Of a DNA stretch of 64,000 nucleotides, positions 24,889 to 36,800 are shown one piece after another. The notes beneath the pieces are model-generated. The model searched no databases and was not told where the DNA came from. It saw only the letters and a list, made by a program, of their open reading frames with translations. A program made the position numbers and the translations under genes. Source of the DNA: Xestospongia bergquistia (taxonomy: Eukaryota > Porifera > Demospongiae > Haplosclerida > Petrosiidae); assembly GCA_963965975.1 (NCBI GenBank), contig OZ014419.1, forward strand, positions 5,686,177-5,750,176. Reading direction: 5' to 3'. Numbering within the stretch: position 1 is the first letter of the stretch; every line of letters starts with the position of its first letter.

Positions 24889-27800
24889 ATGCAAGAAGGT
24901 GTGTCTGGAATGGAAACTGAGAAGGACCAGTATGGCCACCCTAGAATGCCTTACCGAGGCTACTATGATATTACTCGCTGCAACGAGCGAAGAAAATGGG
25001 TAGAAAAGTTTTCAAAATGCACTCTTGAACGAGTTGGAGAGTGGTGGGAGGATGAAGGTAAAACAGAATTGATTATTAAAATTGTAACTTTCTGTATAAT
25101 TATATTAATAAATTCATAGTAGCTCATTTTGTGTGAACATAGTTATTATGGGATGATAATGCCAGTGTTTCTATTAGTATATTATAGTCCTCTTTAATGG
25201 GTGTGGTTTGATGTGATAGTATCACAGTAGTCATATTATTGAACAAGGTATGGGAGTTGTAACTGAAACATGTGGATTTTACAGTGAAATAATGGGATAC
25301 AATACTTCAATGTGATCTACAGTTAATCTAACAATATTGTCGTCGACTACACTCATTACCAGAGGGTCTATTATTTGTTTACCATCTTCCAGCATACAAA
25401 TATAAGTAAATGCAGATGCATCAAGCAGTTGAAATTTCTGCAAACCACATAGCTAGCTACTAACATGTATAATGTATTAAAGGCATCTGGTGACTTACTT
25501 GAATGTTTTAGCATCGAAACAGATTTAATGATTCCAAGGACAGAAACATTTTTCTGTCATTATATTGTTAGTATAATAATGTAGTTCGCAACTGTGCAAA
25601 ACAACCATTACTTGCAATATGATTATCTTTACTAAATTATTTCAACCAGAATCTGCTATCTCAAAGCTATATACTATAATTATTATGACATCATAATGCT
25701 AGGCAAATTTGACTAAGGTTACTTCATGACTTTTTGTATTAAAGGAATGCATATGTATAGCCAAAAATTTAAATAATTATGAGATGTTGAAACAATTAAA
25801 TTAAATTAAATTTGGTAATCATTAATGACTCCCTTTTAAAGTCATATTAATTTTGTAACAATGTAGGAAAAGATGACAGTGTCTCGTGTTTGAAACTAAA
25901 AGGCAACATTGAAAATCCAATAGGATTGGCAAAAATCCCAATTGGTAAGATAATATGACTAAAAATTAATAGTCATAAGCATCAATGGGTGATATAATTT
26001 TTTTTGTTGTAGGTATAGTGGGACCTTTAATGATTAAGGGTAATCATGTCAATGGGTATGTACTGTGTCCATTTGCTACTACAGAAGGCGCATTGGTGGC
26101 CTCTGGTACTCGTGGAGCAGCTCTATTGACTCGTTCTGGTGGTGTCAATACTCGTGTTCTTGATCAAGTCATGATTCGTTCACCAGCTTTTTATACCGAC
26201 TCAATTGATGATGCTGAAAATCTTTACTCTTGGATGATAGAAAATATGGCAAAATTGCAGAAACAAATCAGGTTATTTAGTCAATATGCTGTCCTCGTTG
26301 AGATCAAGGCAGATCTATTTGGATGTATTTTAGTTACTTCTTTTAAGTATAAAACAGGTGATGCTGCTGGACAAAACATGGTCACAACTGCCACCTGGCA
26401 TGCATGTAAATGGCTGATTCAAGCTGTACAGAAAGAAATTCCTAGTTTGAAAATCCAAAAATTTCTCATTGAATCATTAGTTAGTTGTGACAAAAGGGTA
26501 GCTTTTGGGAATTTGTCAAACAGAGGAGTACATGCAATGGCTGAGGCATGGATACCTAAGTCCATCTTAGAAGACACTTTAAAAGTAAGTAATTTTGTCT
26601 CTAGTAATTATAATACAACCTTATAATACAACCTTCACTTGTTATAGGTAACTTTGGACGATATGCTATCAGCCTACAGGTTATTACAGCATGGTGGAAT
26701 TAGAATTGGTTCAATTGGTTTTAATGTGAATGTAGCTAATGTTATTGCAGCCATTTTTACAGCTACTGGGCAAGACATTGCATGTATTGTTGAGAGTGCC
26801 ACAGTTCAATTTATTCTAGGACCAGCATCTATTGAGGATATTTCTAAACACAGAACAAAAGGTTTGTGAATTGATTAGCTAGTCATTACTTCTATAGCTG
26901 TGATTTAATGTCATTTGTCATATAGAATCAGTTACTGGATCTATCAATGGAGATCAGCCTACAGAGGATGGTTTATATGCAGCTATTGTCCTACCTAGTT
27001 TGGTCATTGGGACTATTGGCGGAGGAACCAGTCTGGCTACTCAGAAAGAGTGTTTGCAATTGCTTGGTTGTTATGGAACAGTGAGTTATTTATGATTAAA
27101 TTGTCATAACAGTGTCTTTTCTCAGGGTTATATTAATCGTTTTGGAGAGATCATTGCAGGATTTGCCCTTGGATTGGAGTTGTCCACTCTTGGTGCAGTT
27201 GCTAATGGTACCTTTGCATTGTCCCATGAAAAGCTTGGTCGAAATAGACCAGAGAATGGATTGAGAGATAATCTTATCAATGATGCCTTCTTTAGTGAAG
27301 TTATAAAGGGGCTTGGTATTCTAATAAAATGGCAACCATTTAATGTGAGTTAAACACTTGCCCTAATCTTTCTATACAGTACATGTGAATCATGCCAGAG
27401 ATAAAACAGATCATGTGATCCCATACAATTGAATGGAAAAATTTGAATGTCTTTTTATTACCTTGCATCACAAAGCCTACACAATTGAACACAAATTTGT
27501 TAACAGTACCTAGACAACCAAGGTCAATTTAATCAATCAAAGTGTTGTTTGTATAATTATTTTCTTTGTGATACATTACAAAATGTGTGCAGTAAATGAA
27601 TGTAAAGTCACTTAAATTGCTCGTTTTTATTTTTATAAAACTAAATTATGTTCTTGAAAACAAGTTCTTTCATATACTTGGTAAATTGAGGTGAAAATTC
27701 ATTTAAACTACTTGCACTGCTATTATAATATAACATATTTTTAAATACTTTAGAGATCATTCAAAAGATGAAACATTATTAGAAGCAAATTTGAAAAATA

Positions 27801-29732
27801 CTATGTTGATATTGACTTAAGAGTATCACTCTTTGGATTTCAGACATTTGTATGGAAGTCATTGTTTGAACAAGACACAGAATGTGTAGATCATGTGACC
27901 CCAGTTCCAATGTCTAATATGTAGTCTATACAACCCATACTTTAACTTAAGGAAATGCTTCTTAGCAGCACTACGCTCTCTAAATAATTTACAGCATCAA
28001 AAAGAATCTTAGGAAACTTTACAATTACATTCTGGTGGATCTCTTAAAACTGAGTTCTTTGACCTAATGATAATTTTCTTGTAAAAAAAGCTTAAGTATC
28101 CTTCTATATAACAATGTGGAAATATAAGTAACCTGACTATGAGAGAGTAACAGTATGTGTTGCCATTAATATTTTACATACTTCCAGGTCAATACAGGTA
28201 ACAGCATTTTATCTGAACTCACTAAATCGGAAATGACAAAGAAAATTGGACACTTTGGTTATAAAATTGACTACCAAGATGGAAATGGTATATGTGTATA
28301 CCACATCTATTGAACCATGATGTTAATTAACTATTACTTACATAGGTAAGACTAATCAGCTAGCAGTTGTAGTGAAATCAAAACCACTTGATCTTGAAAC
28401 TTTTAACATGGTCAATAAAATGGCACAGAATTGTGGATTTGCTCTGGCAGTTAATCATGAAAAATACAAAACAGAGACAGGATTTAGGTAATAGTTTCTT
28501 TAAACTCTTGACTTATTATGATGACATTTATATACATTGTGAAGTATTAATATGTCTTACTTAATAGGAATTGTCATATTAGAGAATTAGGATTGGCTGC
28601 TTTGAATAACAGTGTACTACGACAATTGTCTCCTAAAGTATACTACACAATACAAAATGTTAAAAAGGTATGTACAATTATTTGTAGAGATTCTTAAAGT
28701 CACTCTATACACTATTAGGACATTTTTGTAATTGTTATGGAATATCTCACAAAAGACGCCTATACTCATCTTAATACTGCAGATGACATATCTGGTTGGA
28801 GTATTATTGACATAAAAGTTTGTTTAAGAATTTTAGTCAATTTGTATTTATTATAATAATAGGTTGTATTAAGAGATTTAGCTAAATTACATGCTAACTT
28901 CTATGCCAAACAAGAATGGCTATACACTACACCTTGGCTTGAAGAAGTTGGAATGGAAAACATGATGTCATTACAACCACTTTGGGTAGCTTTGCTAGAA
29001 CATGCTAGCTCAGAGTTCCCTGAGATATGGTCTAAAAGAAAGTTAGTTGGCTACAATTAGAATTTGTTATACTATTTTATATATTATTATATAGGGTAAA
29101 ATTTATGGAAATGGCAATTGAGAAGATACCTCATTTTTGGGCATCCTATAAAAGTGCTCCCAAAACATTAATCCACTGTGATTGTAACCCTCGAAATATG
29201 TGCCTCAGGAAATCATCTATTTCAAGTCTCGATCTCACCACTACCACCATCACTGACTTACCTTTTGCTGATCCACGGACCATGTGTTTATATGACTGGG
29301 AATTAGCTCGAATTGATATTCCTCAACGAGATGTGGTTGAGTTTTTGGCTTTTATTCTTCCAGTAGCTACTAGTCTGTCTTTGAGATTGGAACTGATTGA
29401 GTTTTATAGAATCCATTTTGAACACTTTGCTGGTATTTCTTATCCCGTGAAAAGGTATGTGCTTAACATTTCTATAGTATATATAGTACACTTGTAACAA
29501 CATGTTACTCAATTCATATATTATATTTATATATGTTCTTTTCCATCTAATTCTTAGGTTCATTGAAGACTATAAAATTGCTTGCCTTGAATTTACAATG
29601 AATCGTCTTTTTTTATACACTATGGCTCACACATACAAAGACTATTATTTTCTCTCTCGTGTCATAGAATCACACTTTGCCTATATGCTCCCTCAAATGG
29701 AATCAGAAATGGAACTAAGGTCAAGACTTTAA
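24889..29732 (+). CDS. HMG-CoA reductase fused to APH-like kinase, copy 1
   Basis: Thirteen exons: 24889-25057, 25867-25944, 26013-26584, 26648-26861, 26926-27080, 27126-27344, 28188-28287, 28346-28487, 28568-28667, 28719-28817, 28863-29041, 29095-29454, 29558-29732. They total 2562 nt, 853 residues. Residues 1-469 are an HMG-CoA reductase catalytic domain (HMG-CoA to mevalonate) with no membrane domain. They show ENPIG, ATTEG (Glu107), GDAAGQN (198-204), Lys233 in SCDKR, Asp316 in TGQD, and His430 in SHEKLGRNRP. Residues 470-853 are an aminoglycoside-phosphotransferase-like kinase: Lys513 in VVVKSKP, HCDCNPRN (His703, Asp705, Asn710) and DWE (Asp743). The usual HGD is HCD here. The junction falls exactly at the 843-base intron 6. 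Reading into that intron hits a stop after two codons, so a reductase-only product is possible. Substrate of the kinase is unknown. Confidence 0.85.
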
Positions 29733-30160
29733 GATCGAGTTAACATTTTACTAGCTAGCATAACCATACTTAGAATTTTGTTTTGATCTTGTAGAAACAT
29801 TGTCATACAGTATGATAGTGTATTTAGACACTAGTATTAACTTAACAGGTGGCTCAACATGAAGTAATTTTATCTAATAGTGTTTTAGTTCTCCTAATAG
29901 TATTATAATGTTTGTTACAAAGTATTATATAATATCAATTAAAGAAAATATATTTTTAAAAAACAATTTACAACATGTAAAAACATTTGCTGTATAAAAC
30001 TGTGTTCCACTTTAAGAAATATACCTCTTGTAACTCTGCATTATAGGCGGACAGATGATTATAATAAATATGAACTGATATGATATTGGAAAAGTAATGC
30101 TTTGTTGCACTGATATGCATAGTCAAAAACAACACAATTGAAGATAGTCAAGCAGTCTTT
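29733..30160. other. Convergent 3' spacer
   Basis: AT-rich spacer between the ends of the plus-strand fusion gene and the minus-strand cysteine-rich gene. It contains AATTAAAGAAAATA-like polyadenylation-type sequences near 29936. It is present identically in copy 2 (38767-39194). Confidence 0.6.
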
Positions 30161-31148
30161 TTAACCACTTCCACAACCACACTTTGTAATGACATGGACA
30201 GGACGAGTTTCCATCATTTCATTAGTGTAACTGTCTGTAGAATGCATTGTTGGAATGCATTTAGATGGCCCACCTGGTATATACAGTAGACAGTTTGTTT
30301 GTGATCTATAATACAGAAACAACTCATCCAGTTTATTATGATAGTGATACTTACGGATAACACCTTCCAGGTAATTGAACTCCACTACAATCACCAATAC
30401 ACTGACCAATATTGATGACCTGTAGAGAATTATCTTAACTTTAATGAGGTATAAAATAAATACCTTTTCTTCTCTGACATGAGTACTATTATCACAGTAC
30501 GAATAATTCCAAAACGATTTATAGTAGTCTCGCCTATAACATACTGCAAATTGACATTGACACTCTTCAATGAGTTTAAGAGTTACTGGACCTATCAGTG
30601 GATTATAGAACTAGTAATGTTTTAGTATCAATTTAACTACCATTTGGTCCTTCTACTGACTGTGTTCTTGTCTTTGTAGGTACACATGAATTATTACTAT
30701 CTACCATAACATATTAATAACAACTTAACTTGCAAAAGCTTATTATAAATACCATTGCATTGTCCAGCACATTTTTTAATATCAACACGTGATTGATATT
30801 TAGTATTAGGGAACAGATATAATACTTGGGGCTTCAGTTCACAGGTCTCAAGACAATGATGACGTGTAGGGTAACATGATCGAATGACAGCCACTTTCAA
30901 CGGGCCACTTCTATTACTGTAGTCCTTGATTTCATGTGCTCGTGGTATACACTGCTTAATACAATTGTGTTGTGTACTGCCAGATTTTAATTTGCACCCC
31001 TATTAGGAAAAAATGAGTTGTGATGATTGGATAATGCTTGGAAACAATGCGTTGGCATCAATTATGTATATAACTTAACTTACAGTTGTATTAAGTAGCG
31101 TAGTTTGACATTCTCCAACATCAACTTGTAGTGATTCCATAGCAATAT
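30161..31148 (-). pseudogene. 5'-truncated copy of cysteine-rich secreted gene
   Basis: Exons matching 3-8 of the complete gene at 39195-40712 are present (minus): about 31084-31148, 30753-30999, 30641-30700, 30464-30591, 30355-30419, 30161-30305. The duplicated block ends at 31166, inside intron 2, so the signal-peptide exon and exon 2 are absent. An ATG at 31138-31140 could start a leaderless protein ([12 protein letters not shown]), but a cysteine-rich protein would not be secreted or disulphide-bonded. All splice sites remain intact and one residue differs in an open frame through an intron, so loss is recent. Most likely a dead paralogue. Confidence 0.8.
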
Positions 31149-31166
31149 CTGCGAGGGTTGAGAAAG

Positions 31167-31508
31167 ATCGTCGATCTGGCCTTTTGAATTTATTAGAGAG
31201 TGGGGATTCCATTATGGCTGATCGTGGTTTTGATATTCAAGAGGATTTAGACTTGCTTGGGGTGAAGTTGAACATACCACCATTTCTAAAAGGAAAACCA
31301 CAGCTAAGCCCTAAAGAACTATATAGTTGAAACCAGGCGTATTGCATCATTGCGTATACATGTGGAGAGGGCAATGGAGCAAATCAAAAATTATCACATC
31401 TTTGATAAACCTTTTCCATCCTCTCTTTGTGATACAGCTAATCAAATTTTCTTTGTGTGTACAGTACTTACTAATTTTAATCCTCCTCTATGTAACAATA
31501 AACTTTAA
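31167..31508 (+). mobile_element. PIF/Harbinger-like transposase 3' fragment (DDE_Tnp_4)
   Basis: The plus strand encodes [20 protein letters not shown], then [17 protein letters not shown], then in another frame ETRRIASLRIHVERAMEQIK, DKPFPSSLCDTANQIFFV and CTVLTNFNPPLC before a TAA. This is the C-terminal part of a DDE_Tnp_4 transposase of a plain DNA transposon, including the ADrGF motif around a catalytic Asp. One frameshift near 31330 separates the two parts. The 5' part is missing and the fragment begins exactly where the duplicated block ends. Confidence 0.8.
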
Positions 31509-31584
31509 TTATAATATGGAAATTATTTTTAATACAATAATTAACATGAGTGTTATGTAATATATAGATAATGTAAGTGATAAG

Positions 31585-33510
31585 TCAAAGAACATAAGCT
31601 GGCTTATATTTTGAAGAAACTAGTTCAGGTGCAATATTTTCATCAAAGTAGTTTTCAAGTTCAGGTATATACTTCTGCTCCCAATCCTTATCAGGAAATA
31701 TATGCTCTACAGAAATACCTTTACGTGTAAAAATACAAAAGTCACACCACTGACACCAATCATATTCTGTACAAACATAAAGTTGTAGCTGAACCTGGTG
31801 GTAATAATTATGATCGTGCTTTAATCGAACGATTGAGTTCACTATTTGACAACAAAATTTGTCATCACTACATGCCTCCTCTGGTGTGCAATCACGTTTA
31901 GTATAAGGACACTTAACTTCAATCACACCATTTGACTGCTGAGATGTCAAATCTTTAACTTTGCCATCTGGAGATGCACCTAGCCATCCTTTCTCAGGAT
32001 GAATGATGAAGCCACACCTTTCTACTGATACGGTGAAATTTTTGTAACTGATGTACTTCTTAACAGCAACAGCTTCATGTTCAATTCCCCAAGTAACAGG
32101 GGTAGGAGTTAGTATCAATGGTTTTGGGTATACACAATGCCTAAGTAGAGATACAGTTTTATTTCTTTGACATAAAATCCTCCCACATTTAGATCCAGTT
32201 ATCCGCTTAGACCTAACAACATACCACAGCTGCTGCAAAGATTGATCACGAGTTTTCATATCAATTCTTTTTCTTTCCTGATCTGAAACATTTAGTGACT
32301 TCTTCATTCTAAAACAAGATTCCTTAAAATGTGATTATCAAGTGGGTAAGATGGTAAACACAAAACAACCTCTTCGGATTCTTTTGTTGCTTCTATGTCC
32401 ACACTCATTTCAGGAGGTAACGAATAGGTGTGATCATGTTTAACCTTTTCCTTCGATGGTACCAAAATATCTAAGAAAGCTGATGGTTGATCAAGAGATA
32501 CTAAGTTACAATGTAGTTCCTCAATAACATTATTGCCAAGAGTTCGGTATTCTGGAGGTCGAGGATCATAACTCCCATTCATGTTGCTCTTTTTATTCCT
32601 TTGAAGAATATCACTTTTTCTTGATGTCAATTCTGCAACTGGTATTATTTCCAATTTCTTAGGCCGTGGTTTATTCCATTGTTGCAGTCTCTCTGTTGAA
32701 GTCAAAAAGTCTTGTAGTTTTCCAAAACGACTGAATTCCTCAAGTGCATAACACAAAGCAGCTATGTGTTTGCAGCTAGCATGTGGTCCCTTTCCTGCAG
32801 GACACCCACACTCTGCTTGTGCTATGTCAAGGGTTTCCTTGTCCAGTACTAGATTGATTTTATAAATGTGATCCTTTTTCATTTCAGGAATGCACTTGCC
32901 TTGAATGTACAAATGCTTATCATTTGCTACTTTGATATCTTGAACATGACCACACTTGAATAGATTCTGAGCAGAGTTGTTGATAGCTTTCAAATCATTA
33001 GCAGGTAAACCATCTATTGAGGTCCTTGTAACAAAGTAAGTAATAATTTGTGAATTTGAGAATATAAGTAAGGGATGTTGAGAATCAACAATTTCTTTAA
33101 GTAGCTGCCAATCATGAACACTAGTACTGTTTGTAGCAGTATCACCCATTTAACTGTAGCTACACTATCAGGATCCACTACTGCATTATCCCAACCATTT
33201 GTAATATATGCATTTACCCTGTATGACGAAGAAAGAAGTGTTCAGTACTGATATCCGCTACTGTACATACTCACATTCATACAGCTATATTTAAAACTCA
33301 CCTAGCAACTAGATCAGCCTTTCTTCCCTTAACTGAGGCTTTCCTACATTGCAACCAACGTTTTAGCTGTGGTATTGTTAGTTCTTCAGGTTTTCTTCCA
33401 CTTAAAGAGGCACCAGGTACATCATTTTCACTTAAATATAATTTCTGATTGTCTTGATTCATGATATCAAACATATAATTCCTAGACTGTTTTCTTCGCG
33501 CACCAGGCAC
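31585..33510 (-). mobile_element. SAP - SWIM - YqaJ nuclease element gene (broken)
   Basis: Three domains read in order on the minus strand. First is an N-terminal SAP-like DNA-binding motif (LTIPQLKRWLQCRKASVKGR). Next is a SWIM zinc finger (CGCPAGKGPHASCKHIAALC). Last is a YqaJ/lambda-exonuclease-like nuclease domain with GASPDGK, GVIEVKCPYTKRD and YYHQVQLQLYV. The architecture is frequent among repeat families of sponges and cnidarians (from memory); whether it belongs to a DNA transposon or a virus-like element is unsettled, so it is treated as a fossil. It is broken in about two places but otherwise little decayed, suggesting a young copy. It fills most of the DNA between the two large repeats. 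Confidence 0.75.
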
Positions 33511-33560
33511 ACTTGCACTTATACACTCGATTACGCACGTGTCCCCCAGACTGAAATCTC

Positions 33561-33844
33561 TATACTCTGTCTGAGTTGAGAAAAGCCACCCAGACGTGTG
33601 AATAACTTTGCCGTTTTACATTCACAGCAACCTCCTTTGTTTGTGATCGCAATCTTTTTCCACTTGGCATGTTTACAAGCACGAGAAAAAACGTGGTGTG
33701 TTCGCATGACATCCACGTGAACAAATAATGAATACACTTAACACGTACTTCAGCGCTAACAGGCTAGGAAATACCTCACCTTACATTCCATGCATAAAAC
33801 ACCTTTTTTTAATAAGGGGCTTTTCTCAACTCGGACAGAGTATA
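33561..33844. repeat. Inverted repeat, 27-bp arms
   Basis: The left arm at 33561-33587 and right arm at 33818-33844 are reverse complements with one mismatch (TATACTCTGTCTGAGTTGAG at the left end). The 284-base unit could be a foldback or MITE-like element. It sits between the start of the SAP-SWIM-YqaJ gene and the start of large repeat copy 2, and so lies in the new upstream region of the second HMG-CoA reductase-kinase gene. Confidence 0.8.
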
Positions 33845-33866
33845 ATTATGCGAATCTCATAAAGCC

Positions 33867-36800
33867 ATTAACAATTATGAAGTCAATAATGGCTCTCTGC
33901 ACTCCAAACACCCACTAGATTAATGCAAGAAGGTGTGTCTGGAATGGAAACTGAGAAGGACCAGTATGGCCACCCTAGAATGCCTTACCGAGGCTACTAT
34001 GATATTACTCGCTGCAACGAGCGAAGAAAATGGGTAGAAAAGTTTTCAAAATGCACTCTTGAACGAGTTGGAGAGTGGTGGGAGGATGAAGGTAAAACAG
34101 AATTGATTATTAAAATTGTAACTTTCTGTATAATTATATTAATAAATTCATAGTAGCTCATTTTGTGTGAACATAGTTATTATGGGATGATAATGCCAGT
34201 GTTTCTATTAGTATATTATAGTCCTCTTTAATGGGTGTGGTTTGATGTGATAGTATCACAGTAGTCATATTATTGAACAAGGTATGGGAGTTGTAACTGA
34301 AACATGTGGATTTTACAGTGAAATAATGGGATACAATACTTCAATGTGATCTACAGTTAATCTAACAATATTGTCGTCGACTACACTCATTACCAGAGGG
34401 TCTATTATTTGTTTACCATCTTCCAGCATACAAATATAAGTAAATGCAGATGCATCAAGCAGTTGAAATTTCTGCAAACCACATAGCTAGCTACTAACAT
34501 GTATAATGTATTAAAGGCATCTGGTGACTTACTTGAATGTTTTAGCATCGAAACAGATTTAATGATTCCAAGGACAGAAACATTTTTCTGTCATTATATT
34601 GTTAGTATAATAATGTAGTTCGCAACTGTGCAAAACAACCATTACTTGCAATATGATTATCTTTACTAAATTATTTCAACCAGAATCTGCTATCTCAAAG
34701 CTATATACTATAATTATTATGACATCATAATGCTAGGCAAATTTGACTAAGGTTACTTCATGACTTTTTGTATTAAAGGAATGCATATGTATAGCCAAAA
34801 ATTTAAATAATTATGAGATGTTGAAACAATTAAATTAAATTAAATTTGGTAATCATTAATGACTCCCTTTTAAAGTCATATTAATTTTGTAACAATGTAG
34901 GAAAAGATGACAGTGTCTCGTGTTTGAAACTAAAAGGCAACATTGAAAATCCAATAGGATTGGCAAAAATCCCAATTGGTAAGATAATATGACTAAAAAT
35001 TAATAGTCATAAGCATCAATGGGTGATATAATTTTTTTTGTTGTAGGTATAGTGGGACCTTTAATGATTAAGGGTAATCATGTCAATGGGTATGTACTGT
35101 GTCCATTTGCTACTACAGAAGGCGCATTGGTGGCCTCTGGTACTCGTGGAGCAGCTCTATTGACTCGTTCTGGTGGTGTCAATACTCGTGTTCTTGATCA
35201 AGTCATGATTCGTTCACCAGCTTTTTATACCGACTCAATTGATGATGCTGAAAATCTTTACTCTTGGATGATAGAAAATATGGCAAAATTGCAGAAACAA
35301 ATCAGGTTATTTAGTCAATATGCTGTCCTCGTTGAGATCAAGGCAGATCTATTTGGATGTATTTTAGTTACTTCTTTTAAGTATAAAACAGGTGATGCTG
35401 CTGGACAAAACATGGTCACAACTGCCACCTGGCATGCATGTAAATGGCTGATTCAAGCTGTACAGAAAGAAATTCCTAGTTTGAAAATCCAAAAATTTCT
35501 CATTGAATCATTAGTTAGTTGTGACAAAAGGGTAGCTTTTGGGAATTTGTCAAACAGAGGAGTACATGCAATGGCTGAGGCATGGATACCTAAGTCCATC
35601 TTAGAAGACACTTTAAAAGTAAGTAATTTTGTCTCTAGTAATTATAATACAACCTTATAATACAACCTTCACTTGTTATAGGTAACTTTGGACGATATGC
35701 TATCAGCCTACAGGTTATTACAGCATGGTGGAATTAGAATTGGTTCAATTGGTTTTAATGTGAATGTAGCTAATGTTATTGCAGCCATTTTTACAGCTAC
35801 TGGGCAAGACATTGCATGTATTGTTGAGAGTGCCACAGTTCAATTTATTCTAGGACCAGCATCTATTGAGGATATTTCTAAACACAGAACAAAAGGTTTG
35901 TGAATTGATTAGCTAGTCATTACTTCTATAGCTGTGATTTAATGTCATTTGTCATATAGAATCAGTTACTGGATCTATCAATGGAGATCAGCCTACAGAG
36001 GATGGTTTATATGCAGCTATTGTCCTACCTAGTTTGGTCATTGGGACTATTGGCGGAGGAACCAGTCTGGCTACTCAGAAAGAGTGTTTGCAATTGCTTG
36101 GTTGTTATGGAACAGTGAGTTATTTATGATTAAATTGTCATAACAGTGTCTTTTCTCAGGGTTATATTAATCGTTTTGGAGAGATCATTGCAGGATTTGC
36201 CCTTGGATTGGAGTTGTCCACTCTTGGTGCAGTTGCTAATGGTACCTTTGCATTGTCCCATGAAAAGCTTGGTCGAAATAGACCAGAGAATGGATTGAGA
36301 GATAATCTTATCAATGATGCCTTCTTTAGTGAAGTTATAAAGGGGCTTGGTATTCTAATAAAATGGCAACCATTTAATGTGAGTTAAACACTTGCCCTAA
36401 TCTTTCTATACAGTACATGTGAATCATGCCAGAGATAAAACAGATCATGTGATCCCATACAATTGAATGGAAAAATTTGAATGTCTTTTTATTACCTTGC
36501 ATCACAAAGCCTACACAATTGAACACAAATTTGTTAACAGTACCTAGACAACCAAGGTCAATTTAATCAATCAAAGTGTTGTTTGTATAATTATTTTCTT
36601 TGTGATACATTACAAAATGTGTGCAGTAAATGAATGTAAAGTCACTTAAATTGCTCGTTTTTATTTTTATAAAACTAAATTATGTTCTTGAAAACAAGTT
36701 CTTTCATATACTTGGTAAATTGAGGTGAAAATTCATTTAAACTACTTGCACTGCTATTATAATATAACATATTTTTAAATACTTTAGAGATCATTCAAAA

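Larger units (their letters stand above)
24833..31166. repeat. Large direct repeat, copy 1 (6,334 bp)
   Basis: Matches 33867-40199 with an offset of 9,034 bases. I found only about five differences by eye: single-base changes near the left end, near 30176, 30725 and 31078, and one base missing in copy 2 near 31036. It contains the complete HMG-CoA reductase-kinase gene and the 3' six exons of the cysteine-rich secreted gene. Confidence 0.95.

Noticed and set aside
25058-25866. Separate small gene for the first exon of the reductase-kinase
   Set aside because: The first exon ends in a clean donor and joins in phase to exon 2. The open frame past the donor is read-through of the 809-base intron.
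33531-33737. 68-residue open frame on the minus strand upstream of the SAP exon
   Set aside because: It overlaps the inverted repeat and has no recognisable domain or start context. Likely chance.
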